DNA of 64,000 nucleotides from Rhodococcus rhodochrous (lineage in GTDB: Bacteria > Actinomycetota > Actinomycetes > Mycobacteriales > Mycobacteriaceae), in NCBI RefSeq assembly GCF_014854695.1, contig NZ_CP027557.1, positions 806,001-870,000 of the forward strand. The letters run 5' to 3'. Of the stretch, positions 27,091 to 36,322 are shown in pieces (position 1 is the stretch's first letter; every line of letters begins with the position of its first letter). The notes beneath the pieces were generated by a model. That model worked only from the letters and a program-made list of their open reading frames with translations. It did not search any database and had not been told where the DNA came from. The translations under genes and the position numbers were made by a program.

Positions 27091-28866
27091 GTGCCGGCCA
27101 CCCAGGTCGATCGGCTGGCGGCGTTCGAGGCCCGGCAGGGCCGGATCATCGCTGCGGTCACCGACTTCGGTGAGCGCCACCCCCTCACCGCACGGGTGTG
27201 GGGGTGGCTCAGCCTGGACTTCACGGGCGTCGCCTTCGCCGCGCTCTTCTTCTGCTGGTCGCTGACGCCGTCGCTGCTCCCGCGCGACTGGCTCTTCCAG
27301 GGCCTGATCGGCGGCATCAACGCCGCGATCGGGTACGGCGTCGGATGCATCGTGGGCTGGGTCGTGGCACGCTTCCTGCTCCCCGGGCGGAGGTGGTGGC
27401 CGCCGCCGCTCCCGGTCCTGCGTGCCATCAAGGTCGCGGTTCCGGTCGCGGCCGTTCTCGCGTCGCTCGTCGCGCTCGTGCTCTCCGCCGGCGAGCAACG
27501 CCAGCTCGCAGCCCTCATGGGTGTCGAGGGCACCACGACCTCGGGATATCTACGCACCATCGTGCTGAGCGTCGCGGTCGCGGCCGCCCTCATCGCGCTG
27601 TGGCGCGGGCTGCGCGACATCGTCCGCTGGGTGTCGATGCTGCTCATGCGCCGCACCCGGATGCCGCTCGGTCTCGCCCGCACGCTGGGCGTTCTCGTCG
27701 TGGTCCTCGCCACCTTCATGCTCATCGACGGCGTGCTCATCCGCGGCACCTACGCCATCGTCAACCAGGCGTTCGGCCTGCAGGACGACACCACCCGTCC
27801 CGGCGCGATCCAACCCATCGATCCCGCCAAGTCCGGTAGCCCCGAATCCCTCGCGCCGTGGGAGACGCTCGGATTCGAGGGTCGCAACTTCGTCTCGCGA
27901 GGACTCGACGCCGAGGAACTGACCGCCGTCAACGGCAGTCCCGCACCGGAACCGATCCGGGTGTACGTCGGTCTCGACACCGCACCCACCCCGGAAGAAC
28001 GCATCGACCTCGTCCTCGCAGAACTCGAACGGACCGGTGCCTTCGACCGCTCGACGCTCGTCCTGATCCCCACTACCGGCACCGGCTGGGTCAATCCCAC
28101 CGCGGCCCGCGCGATGGAGCTCGTCCACAACGGCGACCTGGCGATGGTGGCCTGGCAGTACTCCTACCTCCCGAGTTGGATCTCCTTCCTCGCCGACCGC
28201 GAGAAGGCCGCTGCCGCAGGCAAGATGCTGATCGAGCGGGTGCACGAACGCTGGTCGCAGCTGCCCGAGGACGACCGCCCCGATCTGTTCCTCTACGGCG
28301 AGAGCCTCGGCACGCAGTCGGGGGAGGGCGCCTTCGACAGTCTCGCCGAGATCCGCGCCCAGATGGACGGGGTGCTGTGGGTGGGCCCGCCCAACTCCAA
28401 CCGTCTGTGGCGGCAGCTCGTCGAGCGCCGCGATCCCGGCACGACCGAAGTGCAGCCGGTGTACGCGGACGGTCTCGTCGTACGCTTCGCCGACAGCCGG
28501 GAGGCGATCCACGAGCCCGACACGCCGTGGCTGTCGCCGCGCGTGCTCTACATCCAGCACGCCTCGGATCCCGTCGTCTGGTGGTCGCCGGATCTGTTGT
28601 TCTCCCGCCCCGACTGGCTGTCGGAGCCGCCCGGACACGACCGGTTGCCGCAGATGCGGTGGTTCCCCTTCGTCACCTTCTGGCAGGTCTCCGCCGACCT
28701 CACCAACGCGGCCGGCGTGCCCGACGGGCACGGCCACAACTACGGGTCGGCGGTGCTCGAGGGATGGATCGAGATCACCCAGCCCGAGGATTGGACCGAG
28801 ACCGACACCGAGCGGGTGCGCATCGCCCTCGAGGCGTTCGCCGAGGACGACGGGCCCGAGAAGTGA
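27091..28866 (+). CDS. Membrane alpha/beta-hydrolase family protein (PF15420-PF10081 type)
   Basis: 591 residues. The first ~220 hold five to six membrane segments (for example VAFAALFFCWSLTPSLLPRDWLFQGLIGG). A soluble domain follows with IRVYVGLDTAPTPEERIDLVLAEL, LVLIPTTGTGWVNPTA and LFLYGESLGTQSGEGAF. The nucleophile-like Ser in GESLG and the overall order match the alpha/beta-hydrolase N-terminal plus catalytic families found in actinobacteria, whose substrates are unknown. The GTG lies two bases after the purL stop, so expression is probably coupled. Its stop overlaps the next gene. Confidence 0.82.
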   Translation: MPATQVDRLAAFEARQGRIIAAVTDFGERHPLTARVWGWLSLDFTGVAFAALFFCWSLTPSLLPRDWLFQGLIGGINAAIGYGVGCIVGWVVARFLLPGRRWWPPPLPVLRAIKVAVPVAAVLASLVALVLSAGEQRQLAALMGVEGTTTSGYLRTIVLSVAVAAALIALWRGLRDIVRWVSMLLMRRTRMPLGLARTLGVLVVVLATFMLIDGVLIRGTYAIVNQAFGLQDDTTRPGAIQPIDPAKSGSPESLAPWETLGFEGRNFVSRGLDAEELTAVNGSPAPEPIRVYVGLDTAPTPEERIDLVLAELERTGAFDRSTLVLIPTTGTGWVNPTAARAMELVHNGDLAMVAWQYSYLPSWISFLADREKAAAAGKMLIERVHERWSQLPEDDRPDLFLYGESLGTQSGEGAFDSLAEIRAQMDGVLWVGPPNSNRLWRQLVERRDPGTTEVQPVYADGLVVRFADSREAIHEPDTPWLSPRVLYIQHASDPVVWWSPDLLFSRPDWLSEPPGHDRLPQMRWFPFVTFWQVSADLTNAAGVPDGHGHNYGSAVLEGWIEITQPEDWTETDTERVRIALEAFAEDDGPEK

Positions 28867-29555
28867 CATCGCGAGTTGCCGCTGTGAGTGGCACCGCCGT
28901 GAGCTGTACCGCTGCGGGATGCGCCGCCGCGCTGGTCGCGTGGAACAACCTCGTCCTCCCGGCGATGGATCTCGGTCCGCGCGGCACGGCTGCCGCGAAC
29001 GCCGGATTCGGTGTCGTGCTCGCCGCGGCGACCCGCGCGGTCGGCGTCTCCGCAACCGAGCTCGGCTGGCGCAAGGCAGGGAAGGGCCTGCGGTGGGGGA
29101 CCACCTCGGCGGTGCTGCCGGTCGCGGCCTACACGGTGATGCTCGCCGTCCCGCCCGTGCGGCGGCGGATGGCCGCCGGAGCGCGACGCGCCGACCACAC
29201 CGAGTGGGTCTTCGTGCACATCCCCTTCGGCACGGTCCTGGCCGAGGAACTGATGTTCCGATCGGTGCTGTACGCCCTGGCTCGCCGCGCTTCGCGGCGG
29301 TGGCATCCGAGCCGCGCCTCGCGGTGGTGGCACCGGGTGCTGACCTCGGTCGCCTTCGGGCTCTGGCACGTCGCCCCCGCCCGGCACGCCGGGGACTCGG
29401 TGCCCGGAACGGTCGTGCTCACCGCCCTGAGCGGGGTGGTGTTCGACGAATTGCGGCGACGGAGCGGCAGTGTCGTTGCGCCGATGCTCCTGCACCTGGC
29501 GATCAACGCCGGCGGTGCCGTCGCGGTGGGCATCGCGACGAGTCCACCTCATTAG
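28863..29555 (+). CDS. CPBP-family intramembrane metalloprotease
   Basis: 230 residues, about five membrane segments. The CPBP/Rce1 motifs are present: AEELMFRSVLY (EExxxR), FGLWHVAP (FxxxH) and HLAINAGG (HxxxN). Family members cleave proteins inside the membrane or modify prenylated or bacteriocin-like substrates; the target here is unknown. The GTG start overlaps the previous stop (GTGA), forming a purL-hydrolase-CPBP transcription unit. Confidence 0.82.
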   Translation: MTSRVAAVSGTAVSCTAAGCAAALVAWNNLVLPAMDLGPRGTAAANAGFGVVLAAATRAVGVSATELGWRKAGKGLRWGTTSAVLPVAAYTVMLAVPPVRRRMAAGARRADHTEWVFVHIPFGTVLAEELMFRSVLYALARRASRRWHPSRASRWWHRVLTSVAFGLWHVAPARHAGDSVPGTVVLTALSGVVFDELRRRSGSVVAPMLLHLAINAGGAVAVGIATSPPH

Positions 29556-29566
29556 GCTGTGCTGCC

Positions 29567-29953
29567 ATGGCACCTCGGAGACCCGTCGACCCCGCCGAAC
29601 TACGCGCAGCTCTCGAACGGGTGGGTCCGTGGGTGACGGGGGAGAGCGACGAGAAGCCGCCGCGCCCCGATCTCGCCGCCGCTGTGCGGCTCAGTGCCCG
29701 CACCCTCGAACAGATCGCCCCGGGGTCGAGTGTGGAGGTGCGGGTGCCGCCGTTCGTGGCCGTCCAGTGCATCGAAGGCCCACGTCACACACGGGGGACA
29801 CCGCCGAACGTCGTCGAGACCGATCCGCGGACATGGTTGCGTCTGGTGGTCGGCAGCATCGATTTCGACGGGGCCGTGGACTCGGGTGCGGTGGAGGCGT
29901 CGGGTGGGCGCGCAGCGGAGATCGGACGGCTGCTCCCGATCGCCCGACTCTGA
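29567..29953 (+). CDS. SCP-like (sterol carrier family) protein
   Basis: 128 residues. LSARTLEQIAPGSSVEVRVPPFVAVQCIEGPRHTRGTPPNVVETDPRTWLRLVVG is the pattern of the bacterial sterol-carrier-like family that precedes purF in mycobacteria (Rv0807 by memory). The quoted stretch spans residues ~40-100 and includes two segments rather than one motif. No enzymatic residues are evident; ligand binding is inferred from family only. It lies 98 bases before purF. Confidence 0.7.
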   Translation: MAPRRPVDPAELRAALERVGPWVTGESDEKPPRPDLAAAVRLSARTLEQIAPGSSVEVRVPPFVAVQCIEGPRHTRGTPPNVVETDPRTWLRLVVGSIDFDGAVDSGAVEASGGRAAEIGRLLPIARL

Positions 29954-30006
29954 CGTTCGCCGGGGTTCACACCCGGCGTCCGGGAGGGAGCACCCCGCGC
30001 TGCCCG

Positions 30007-30012
30007 TAGAAT
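30007..30012 (+). promoter_or_regulatory. Candidate -10 box for purF
   Basis: TAGAAT, a good match to the actinobacterial -10 consensus TANNNT, lies 40 bases before the purF GTG, leaving a leader of about 33 bases. No clear -35 is seen. Confidence 0.45.
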
Positions 30013-30051
30013 GGGGGGAGCCCCGCTTGTCCAGCCTCAGGGAGCACGTCC

Positions 30052-31635
30052 GTGACCAGTGCCGATCTGTCGGTCCACACACGTAATCTTCTCGCCTCCA
30101 CCGAACCCGAGAACGAACCCCGCGAAGAGTGCGGAGTGTTCGGAGTGTGGGCTCCGGGCGAGGACGTGTCGAAGCTCACTTATTACGGTCTCTATGCGCT
30201 GCAGCACCGCGGACAGGAAGCTGCGGGCATCGCCGTGGCCGACGGTTCACAGGTGCTCGTGTTCAAGGATCTCGGTCTCGTCAGCCAGGTCTTCGACGAG
30301 CAGACGCTCGCCGCGATGACCGGCCACATCGCCATCGGCCACTGCCGTTACTCCACCACCGGGTCCACGACCTGGGAGAACGCGCAGCCGATCTTCCGCA
30401 CCACCGCCGCCGGCTCGGGCGTCGCGCTCGGCCACAACGGCAACCTCGTCAACACCGCCGAACTCGCCGAACGCGGACGCCGTCTCGGCGTGCTCGATCC
30501 CACACGGCCCGGTGCGGCGAACTCCGACTCCGACACCGTCGGTGCGCTGCTCGCCCACGGCGCGAAGGACAGCACGATCGAAGAGGCCGCGATGAAGCTG
30601 CTCCCGCAGCTGCGCGGCGCGTTCTGCCTGACCTTCATGGACGAGCACACCCTCTACGCGGCCCGCGACCCCTGGGGCATCCGCCCGCTGTGCCTCGGAC
30701 GCCTCGATCGCGGCTGGGTCGTCGCCAGCGAGACCGCCGCCCTCGACATCGTCGGTGCCTCCTTCGTCCGCGACATCGAGCCCGGTGAACTGCTCGCGAT
30801 CGACGCGGACGGTGTCCGCTCGTCGCGCTTCGCGAACCCCGAACCCAAGGGCTGCGTCTTCGAGTACGTCTACCTCGCGCGCCCCGACTCGACCATCGCC
30901 GGTCGCTCCGTCCACGCGACCCGCGTGGAGATCGGCCGCCGGCTCGCGAAGGAACACCCGATCGACGGCGATCTGGTCATCCCGGTGCCCGAGTCGGGCA
31001 CCCCGGCCGCCGTCGGCTACGCGCAAGGCTCGGGGATCCCGTACGGCCAGGGCCTGATGAAGAACGCCTATGTCGGCCGTACCTTCATCCAGCCGAGCCA
31101 GACGATCCGCCAGCTCGGTATCCGGCTCAAGCTCAACCCCCTGCGCGAGGTGATCCGCGGCAAGCGCCTCGTCGTCGTCGACGACTCGATCGTGCGCGGC
31201 AACACCCAGCGCGCCCTGATCCGCATGCTGCGCGAGGCCGGTGCCCTCGAGATCCACGTGCGCATCGCCTCGCCGCCGGTCAAGTGGCCCTGCTTCTACG
31301 GCATCGACTTCGCCTCGCCGGCCGAGTTGATCGCCAACGGTGCGGGCACCCGCGACACCGTCGAAGAGGGGCACGACTACGACGAGATGGTCGAGATGGT
31401 GCGCCGGTCGATCGGCGCCGACTCGCTCGGCTACATCTCGATCGACGGCATGATCGGCGCCACCGAGCAGCCCGCATCCCGTTTGTGCGCTGCATGTTTC
31501 GACGGCCACTACCCGATCGCTCTCCCCAGCGAACATCAGGCGGGCAAGGACGTCCTCGCCGGCGTCGTCGACACCGATTCGGCCACCCCGACCGTGTTGG
31601 ACAACGACAACGCGGACGTTCTCAGTCGGCCGTAG
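30052..31635 (+). CDS. purF: Amidophosphoribosyltransferase
   Basis: 527 residues. A ~26-residue propeptide precedes the class II glutaminase nucleophile Cys27 in REECGVFGVW. HRGQEAAGIAV and HNGNLVN complete the glutaminase site. The PRPP loop is VVVVDDSIVRGNTQRALIRML. Late cysteines (PPVKWPCFYGID, RLCAACFDG) match the FeS-containing Bacillus-type enzyme. It makes phosphoribosylamine, the committed step of purine synthesis. purM follows at 138 bases. Confidence 0.96.
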   Translation: MTSADLSVHTRNLLASTEPENEPREECGVFGVWAPGEDVSKLTYYGLYALQHRGQEAAGIAVADGSQVLVFKDLGLVSQVFDEQTLAAMTGHIAIGHCRYSTTGSTTWENAQPIFRTTAAGSGVALGHNGNLVNTAELAERGRRLGVLDPTRPGAANSDSDTVGALLAHGAKDSTIEEAAMKLLPQLRGAFCLTFMDEHTLYAARDPWGIRPLCLGRLDRGWVVASETAALDIVGASFVRDIEPGELLAIDADGVRSSRFANPEPKGCVFEYVYLARPDSTIAGRSVHATRVEIGRRLAKEHPIDGDLVIPVPESGTPAAVGYAQGSGIPYGQGLMKNAYVGRTFIQPSQTIRQLGIRLKLNPLREVIRGKRLVVVDDSIVRGNTQRALIRMLREAGALEIHVRIASPPVKWPCFYGIDFASPAELIANGAGTRDTVEEGHDYDEMVEMVRRSIGADSLGYISIDGMIGATEQPASRLCAACFDGHYPIALPSEHQAGKDVLAGVVDTDSATPTVLDNDNADVLSRP

Positions 31636-31772
31636 AAGCTGGTCGGGTACCGTAAGTGCCGCGGTCGGCACGGTTCGGCGTGCGTTTCGCATGCCCGGAC
31701 GCAGGTGTGCCTGCCCGCATGTAGCCAGATTTTTCACGACAAGACACAACTCGAGGCTGGAGCCGACAACTC

Positions 31773-32846
31773 ATGACCGAGGACGCAACCCCCGGAGCTT
31801 CCTACGCCGCGGCGGGCGTGGACATCGAGGCCGGTGACCGAGCCGTCGAACTGTTCGCCCCGCATGCGAAGAGGGCCACCCGCCCGGAGGTCATGGGCGG
31901 CCTGGGTGGGTTCGCCGGTCTGTTCGCGCTCAAGGACGGATACAAGGAGCCGCTGCTCGCGGCGTCCACCGACGGTGTCGGCACCAAGCTCGCGGTGGCA
32001 CAGGCGCTCGACAAGCACGACACGGTCGGTCTCGACCTCGTCGCCATGGTCGTCGACGACCTCGTGGTCTGCGGCGCCGAGCCGCTCTTCCTGCAGGACT
32101 ACATCGCCGTCGGCCGCGTCGTGCCCGAGCGGGTCGCGGAGATCGTCGCCGGCATCGCCGAGGGCTGCGTCCAGGCCGGTTGCGCGCTGCTCGGTGGCGA
32201 GACCGCCGAGCACCCGGGCGTCATGGCCGCCGACGACTACGACCTGTCCGCGACCGGCGTGGGTGTCGTCGAGGCCGAGAAGCTGCTCGGACCCGACCGC
32301 GTGCGCCCCGGCGACGTCGTCATCGCGATGGGCGCCTCGGGACTGCACTCGAACGGCTACTCGCTCGCCCGCAAGGTGCTGCTCGACATCGGCAAGATGA
32401 GCCTGACGGCGCACGTCGACGAGTTCGGTCGCACCCTCGGCGAGGAGCTGCTCGAGCCCACCCGCATCTACGCCAAGGACTGCCTCGCGCTCGCCGCCGA
32501 GACCGAGGTGCGTACCTTCTGCCACGTCACCGGTGGCGGCCTCGCCGCGAACCTCGCGCGCGTGATGCCCAAGGGGCTCGTCGCCGAGCTCGACCGCACC
32601 ACCTGGAGTCCGGCTCCGGTCTTCGGCCTCATCGCGCAGCGCGGACGGGTCGAGCGGGTCGAGATGGAGAAGACCTTCAACATGGGCGTCGGCATGGTGG
32701 CCATCGTGGCCCCCGAGGACGTCGACCGCGCTCTGGCGGTGCTCACCGCCCGGCACATCGACTGCTGGACGCTCGGCACGGTCCGCAAGGCACAGGACGG
32801 CGCCGACGAGCGCGCGGTGCTGCTCGGAGACCACCCGCGCTTCTGA
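31773..32846 (+). CDS. purM: Phosphoribosylformylglycinamidine cyclo-ligase
   Basis: 357 residues: YAAAGVDIEAGDRAVE at the N terminus, STDGVGTKLAVAQAL, VAMVVDDLVVCGAEPLFLQDYIA and GETAEHPGVM are diagnostic. It closes the imidazole ring (FGAM to AIR, step 5). It follows purF as in mycobacteria and ends at a strong terminator. Confidence 0.96.
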   Translation: MTEDATPGASYAAAGVDIEAGDRAVELFAPHAKRATRPEVMGGLGGFAGLFALKDGYKEPLLAASTDGVGTKLAVAQALDKHDTVGLDLVAMVVDDLVVCGAEPLFLQDYIAVGRVVPERVAEIVAGIAEGCVQAGCALLGGETAEHPGVMAADDYDLSATGVGVVEAEKLLGPDRVRPGDVVIAMGASGLHSNGYSLARKVLLDIGKMSLTAHVDEFGRTLGEELLEPTRIYAKDCLALAAETEVRTFCHVTGGGLAANLARVMPKGLVAELDRTTWSPAPVFGLIAQRGRVERVEMEKTFNMGVGMVAIVAPEDVDRALAVLTARHIDCWTLGTVRKAQDGADERAVLLGDHPRF

Positions 32847-32876
32847 CGGGCGCGCGTCGCCCGACGCGAACACGAC

Positions 32877-32918
32877 GAAAGGCCGGTTCCCCCAGGAAGA
32901 CTGGGGGACCGGCCTTTC
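32877..32918 (+). terminator. Terminator after purM
   Basis: Perfect 18-base arms starting GAAAGGCCGGTTCCCC around a 5-6 base loop directly after purM. Confidence 0.88.
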
Positions 32919-33015
32919 GGCTCACTGCCGTGTTGTGAACTCGGAAGTCACAGACTCGAAGGCTGCGGACGGTGACGAGCGCCGTCCGGCCTCGCGTCGA
33001 ACGCCGACCACATCA

Positions 33016-33058
33016 CCGACGGAGGGGGAGCCGAACGATCGGCCTCCCCCTCCGTCGG
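33016..33058 (-). terminator. Terminator after the DUF3073 gene
   Basis: Arms CCGACGGAGGGGGAG and complement separated by ~12 bases, 14 bases past the stop of the minus-strand DUF3073 gene. One bulged base near the loop. Confidence 0.75.
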
Positions 33059-33071
33059 AGAGTGATTCAGG

Positions 33072-33263
33072 TCAGCGACGCCAGTCGTCGTCGTAGTCGT
33101 CGTCCCAACCGGAACGTTGCTCGGCGAAGACTTCGTCCCGCTGCGAGTTGGTTGCTCCGCCAGACAGCTCTCGCTGGAGGCTCTCGAAGTCGGTGGACGG
33201 CGAGCTGTACTTGAGTTGCCGTGCAACCTTGGTCTGCTTTGCCTTAGCCCGGCCGCGGCCCAT
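33072..33263 (-). CDS. DUF3073 small acidic-tailed protein
   Basis: 63 residues starting MGRGRAKAKQTKVARQLKY and ending in an Asp/Trp-rich tail (GWDDDYDDDWRR). This basic-head, acidic-tail protein is universally paired with purM in mycolic-acid bacteria (Rv0810c-like, DUF3073). Its function is unknown; the KAKQTKVARQLKY segment suggests nucleic-acid contact. An upstream in-frame ATG would add ~38 residues without family support. The 190 bases upstream hold its promoter and no other gene. Confidence 0.85.
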   Translation of the reverse strand: MGRGRAKAKQTKVARQLKYSSPSTDFESLQRELSGGATNSQRDEVFAEQRSGWDDDYDDDWRR

Positions 33264-33457
33264 GGCCAACCCCCTCGCGCTTTGACGGGGCGGCCTGGGG
33301 AAAAGTGGCGGCCCCGGTGTGTTGAGTATTTTCCTGACGCCCACTTTAGCGTGGAAACTTCGGTTGCGCCTCCACACACCCGGCTGGGCCGGTGTCCGTT
33401 ACGCCTCATAACGACCCGACCTGCATGAATGCTGTTGAAATGTGATAAAGATGCCTG

Positions 33458-34438
33458 TCAGAACACCCCCGGGACGGCCCGGACGGTGCCGACTCGCACG
33501 CCACCACCGAAGACCGGTGCCGACGAGAGCACCGCCAGCCGTTCGGAATCGAAGGTCGCGGCGTTCGCGGCGGCACCCGCTCCGAGGCGGTGGAGCAGGG
33601 CCGCGGTGAGCGGGAGGCGTGCCCGCTCGTGCCCGTCGTCGATCTTGAAGGCGAAGGACGTGCCGTCCGGCAGCGCGCCGGCGTGGATCCCGTCGGCGCC
33701 CGCCTTGCACAGCAGGCCGCCCACCGCGCGCATGAGCTTCAGGTCGTCCTTGCCGGTGCCGGAGATCAGGAACGGATGCTCGCGCACCGCGTCGGCCACC
33801 GCGCGCTCGGGCGTGCCGGTCTCCGCCGTCGCGAGCCGCGAGTAGGCGCGGGCGAGGTTGAACAGGGGGACGGGCACGATCGGCAGGCCGCAACCGTCGA
33901 TGCCGAGATCGGTGTCCTCGATGTCGCCGGTCAGCTCGAGGATGGTCTCGGTCACCAGTTGCTGCAGGGGGTGCCCCGCGTCGGTGTAGCCGTCGGTGTC
34001 CCAGCCGTTCGCCGCGCACGCCGCGAGCATCGCCGCGTGCTTGCCCGAGCAGTTCATGTAGATCGACCGCGGCGTGCGTCCGGCGGCGAGCACCTCGGCG
34101 CGGGCGAGTTCGTTGCCGGGCAGATCCGTCGGGCAGCGCAGGTCCTTCTCGGTGAAACCGGCACCGGAGAGGACCCGCTCGACGGCCTCCACGTGGTCGG
34201 TCTCACCTTCGTGCGAGGCCGTGGCGATCGCGAGTTCGGCGGAGTCGCGGGGGACGAAGCCGGCGCGCAGCAGCGCGACCGCCTGCATCGGCTTGTTCGA
34301 CGACCGCGGATAGATCGGTGTGTGCACCTCGCCCAGCGAGACGAGGACCTCACCGTCGGGGTCCAGGACGATCAGCGAGCCGCGGTGGACGCACTCCCGG
34401 AAGCCCGAACGCACCACCTCGACCAGTTCGACGCTCAA
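33458..34438 (-). CDS. L-asparaginase II (AnsA/PF06089 type)
   Basis: 326 residues of the PF06089 asparaginase family: GSLIVLDPDGEVLVSLGE, PRSSNKPMQAVALLRAGF, IATASHEGE, MNCSGKHAAML and GIDGCGLPIVPVP. This group hydrolyses asparagine and is unrelated to the bacterial type used in therapy. The TTG start at 34438 overlaps the MOSC stop (TTGA) with GGAAGGGAGAG upstream, which argues for reinitiation. It is the third gene of the ygfZ-MOSC-asparaginase chain. Confidence 0.85.
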   Translation of the reverse strand: MSVELVEVVRSGFRECVHRGSLIVLDPDGEVLVSLGEVHTPIYPRSSNKPMQAVALLRAGFVPRDSAELAIATASHEGETDHVEAVERVLSGAGFTEKDLRCPTDLPGNELARAEVLAAGRTPRSIYMNCSGKHAAMLAACAANGWDTDGYTDAGHPLQQLVTETILELTGDIEDTDLGIDGCGLPIVPVPLFNLARAYSRLATAETGTPERAVADAVREHPFLISGTGKDDLKLMRAVGGLLCKAGADGIHAGALPDGTSFAFKIDDGHERARLPLTAALLHRLGAGAAANAATFDSERLAVLSSAPVFGGGVRVGTVRAVPGVF

Positions 34439-35139
34439 CGGCTCTCTCCCTTCCGTGTGCGCCCCTCCTGTGTTCGCCCGACGAGGCGGCGGGCCTTGTC
34501 GGCGACGCTGGGAGCGATGTCGGCCTGCTGCTCGAGCATCGCGGCGACCCGCTCGTGGCCCTGCCCGGTGAACAGATCGCGCACCGTGGCCCCGTGGGAG
34601 GGGACGTGCTCGACGACGATGCGGTCGCCCGCGGCCACCGGTCCCTCGGAGATCACCTTCAGGTACGCGCCGCAGTCGCCGCGAGCGACGAACCGGGTGG
34701 CCCAGTCGTCCTCCTCCGAACGGATCGCGAAGGTGCGGCAGGGGGTGCGGGGGCCGGTCACCTCGAGGAGCAGACCGCCGTCGCCGACCCGCCACCGCTC
34801 GCCGATGACGGCGTCGGTGGGGGAGAACCCGGAGACGTGCAGATTCTCGCCGAACCAGCCGATGGGCAACTCCCGGTCGAGTTCGGCGCCCCAGCGGCGC
34901 GACTCGTCCTGCGAGAAGGCGTAGACGGCCTTGTGGACGCCACCGTGGTTGGCGGTGTCGCACTGGCGGTCGCCGGTCAGGCCGAGCTCGCCGACGTGCA
35001 CCGGCCCGTCGACGGGACGCTTGTCGATCGCGGTGACGGGATTACGCCGCAGTCCGGTCTCGTGCAGCGTGTGCACGACGCAGACCGCTGCGACGGTCCC
35101 CGAGGTCGCCGGCCGCGTGCCGGCCGTCTCGGCGGTCAC
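34435..35139 (-). CDS. MOSC-domain protein
   Basis: 234 residues with the MOSC (molybdenum cofactor sulfurase C-terminal) core of the YiiM type: GPVHVGELGLTGDRQCDTANHGGVHKAVYAF, IGWFGENLHV, GPRTPCRTFA with the conserved Cys, and ARGDCGAYLKVI. Such proteins handle sulfur or Mo-cofactor in N-oxide reduction. Its GTG start overlaps the ygfZ stop (GTGA) and its stop overlaps the asparaginase start, so all three are coupled. Confidence 0.87.
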   Translation of the reverse strand: MTAETAGTRPATSGTVAAVCVVHTLHETGLRRNPVTAIDKRPVDGPVHVGELGLTGDRQCDTANHGGVHKAVYAFSQDESRRWGAELDRELPIGWFGENLHVSGFSPTDAVIGERWRVGDGGLLLEVTGPRTPCRTFAIRSEEDDWATRFVARGDCGAYLKVISEGPVAAGDRIVVEHVPSHGATVRDLFTGQGHERVAAMLEQQADIAPSVADKARRLVGRTQEGRTRKGESR

Positions 35140-36266
35140 CGGCCGCGCAATCGATCGACCGCCGCCCTTCCTGCCTGGATGCCGTCGTCGGGAGGGATGG
35201 AGTCGGGGTCGATGGACGCCGCGCACGGTCCTGCGACGAGGGCCGTGTCGGGCGTGATGGTGCGCTTGACGAGTGCGAGCGCGATCGGCCCGAGCTCGTG
35301 ATGGTCGACGATCGTGCCGATGCGTCCGACCGCGCGACCTCCGGCGGTGATGTCGTCGCCCGTCTCGGGTCGTCCGTCGGCCGAGCCGTCGAGATGGAGC
35401 AGGACGAGATGTCGCGGGGGCTTGCCGAGGTTGTGGACCCGCGCGACCGTCTCCTGCCCGCGATAGCACCCCTTGTCGAGGTGGACGGCGCCGTGCTGCT
35501 CGGGTCCGCCGATCCAGCGGGCCTCGTGGGGGATGGTGCGCTCGTCGGTGTCGACACCGATCCGGGGGCGGACCGCTTCGACGCGCAGGGCCTCGAACGC
35601 CCAGCTGCCGGCCGGACGCGCGCCGGCGTCCCGCAGGGCTGTGAAGATCGCGGTGAGCGACTCGCGCGGCACCAGGAGGTCGAAGGAGTGCTCGGTGGGC
35701 CACGGCATGCGGCGGACGAAGCCACCGGCGGGCAGGGCGACGGCGGCATAGGACTCGGCCGGCAGCGCGTCGATCCCGAGCGCGGCGAGCACGGCGGGGC
35801 TCCCGGCGTCCGGCCCGAGGAGGCTCAGGACCGCGAGTTCGTTGCCGTCACGGGGTTCGGCCTTCGCCCAGAACACCATCTTCTTCAGGAAGGCGAGCAG
35901 GTCGGGGCCGCGGTCGGCCTCGGTGTCGATCCAGGTCACGCCGTCGAGGTCGGTCTGCACGAAGTGGTGTTCGACGCGGCCGTTCGCGTCGAGGCTCAGG
36001 TTCTCGGCGGAGGTGCCGTTCGGGAGCGACGCGATGTGCTGGCTGGAGATGGTGTGCAACCAGCTCAGGCGTTCGTCGCCCGGGATGGCGATGACGAAAC
36101 GGGTGGAACGGTCGACCACGGCGGCCGAAGTGGCGGCGGCGCGTTGCTCGCCGAGCGGGTCGCCGTAATGCCAGGGGAGTCCGGCATCGGGCCCGCCGGA
36201 AGGCGAGGCGACTGCGCCGGGAAGTGCGAGAAGGGCGCTTTCGGACACGATCGGAGACTCGGTCAC
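35136..36266 (-). CDS. ygfZ: YgfZ/GcvT folate-dependent protein
   Basis: 376 residues of the COG0354 family, with the signature HLDKGCYRGQETVARV containing the essential Cys. It is a tetrahydrofolate-binding protein needed for assembly or repair of certain Fe-S enzymes. GTG 36266 is the first start in frame. It is divergent from pabC with 56 bases between starts, an arrangement kept in mycobacteria (Rv0811c/Rv0812). It heads the operon with MOSC and asparaginase genes. Confidence 0.9.
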   Translation of the reverse strand: MTESPIVSESALLALPGAVASPSGGPDAGLPWHYGDPLGEQRAAATSAAVVDRSTRFVIAIPGDERLSWLHTISSQHIASLPNGTSAENLSLDANGRVEHHFVQTDLDGVTWIDTEADRGPDLLAFLKKMVFWAKAEPRDGNELAVLSLLGPDAGSPAVLAALGIDALPAESYAAVALPAGGFVRRMPWPTEHSFDLLVPRESLTAIFTALRDAGARPAGSWAFEALRVEAVRPRIGVDTDERTIPHEARWIGGPEQHGAVHLDKGCYRGQETVARVHNLGKPPRHLVLLHLDGSADGRPETGDDITAGGRAVGRIGTIVDHHELGPIALALVKRTITPDTALVAGPCAASIDPDSIPPDDGIQAGRAAVDRLRGR

Positions 36267-36322
36267 GACACCAGTCTATGGGGAACCGGCCGCCGGGTCT
36301 GCCAGTGGCTAGGCTGAGCGCC

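Noticed and set aside
33264-33457. A small gene between asparaginase and DUF3073
   Set aside because: Open frames here (including one reading HRPSRVCGGATEV) lack ribosome sites and family resemblance; the stretch is best explained as the DUF3073 promoter.
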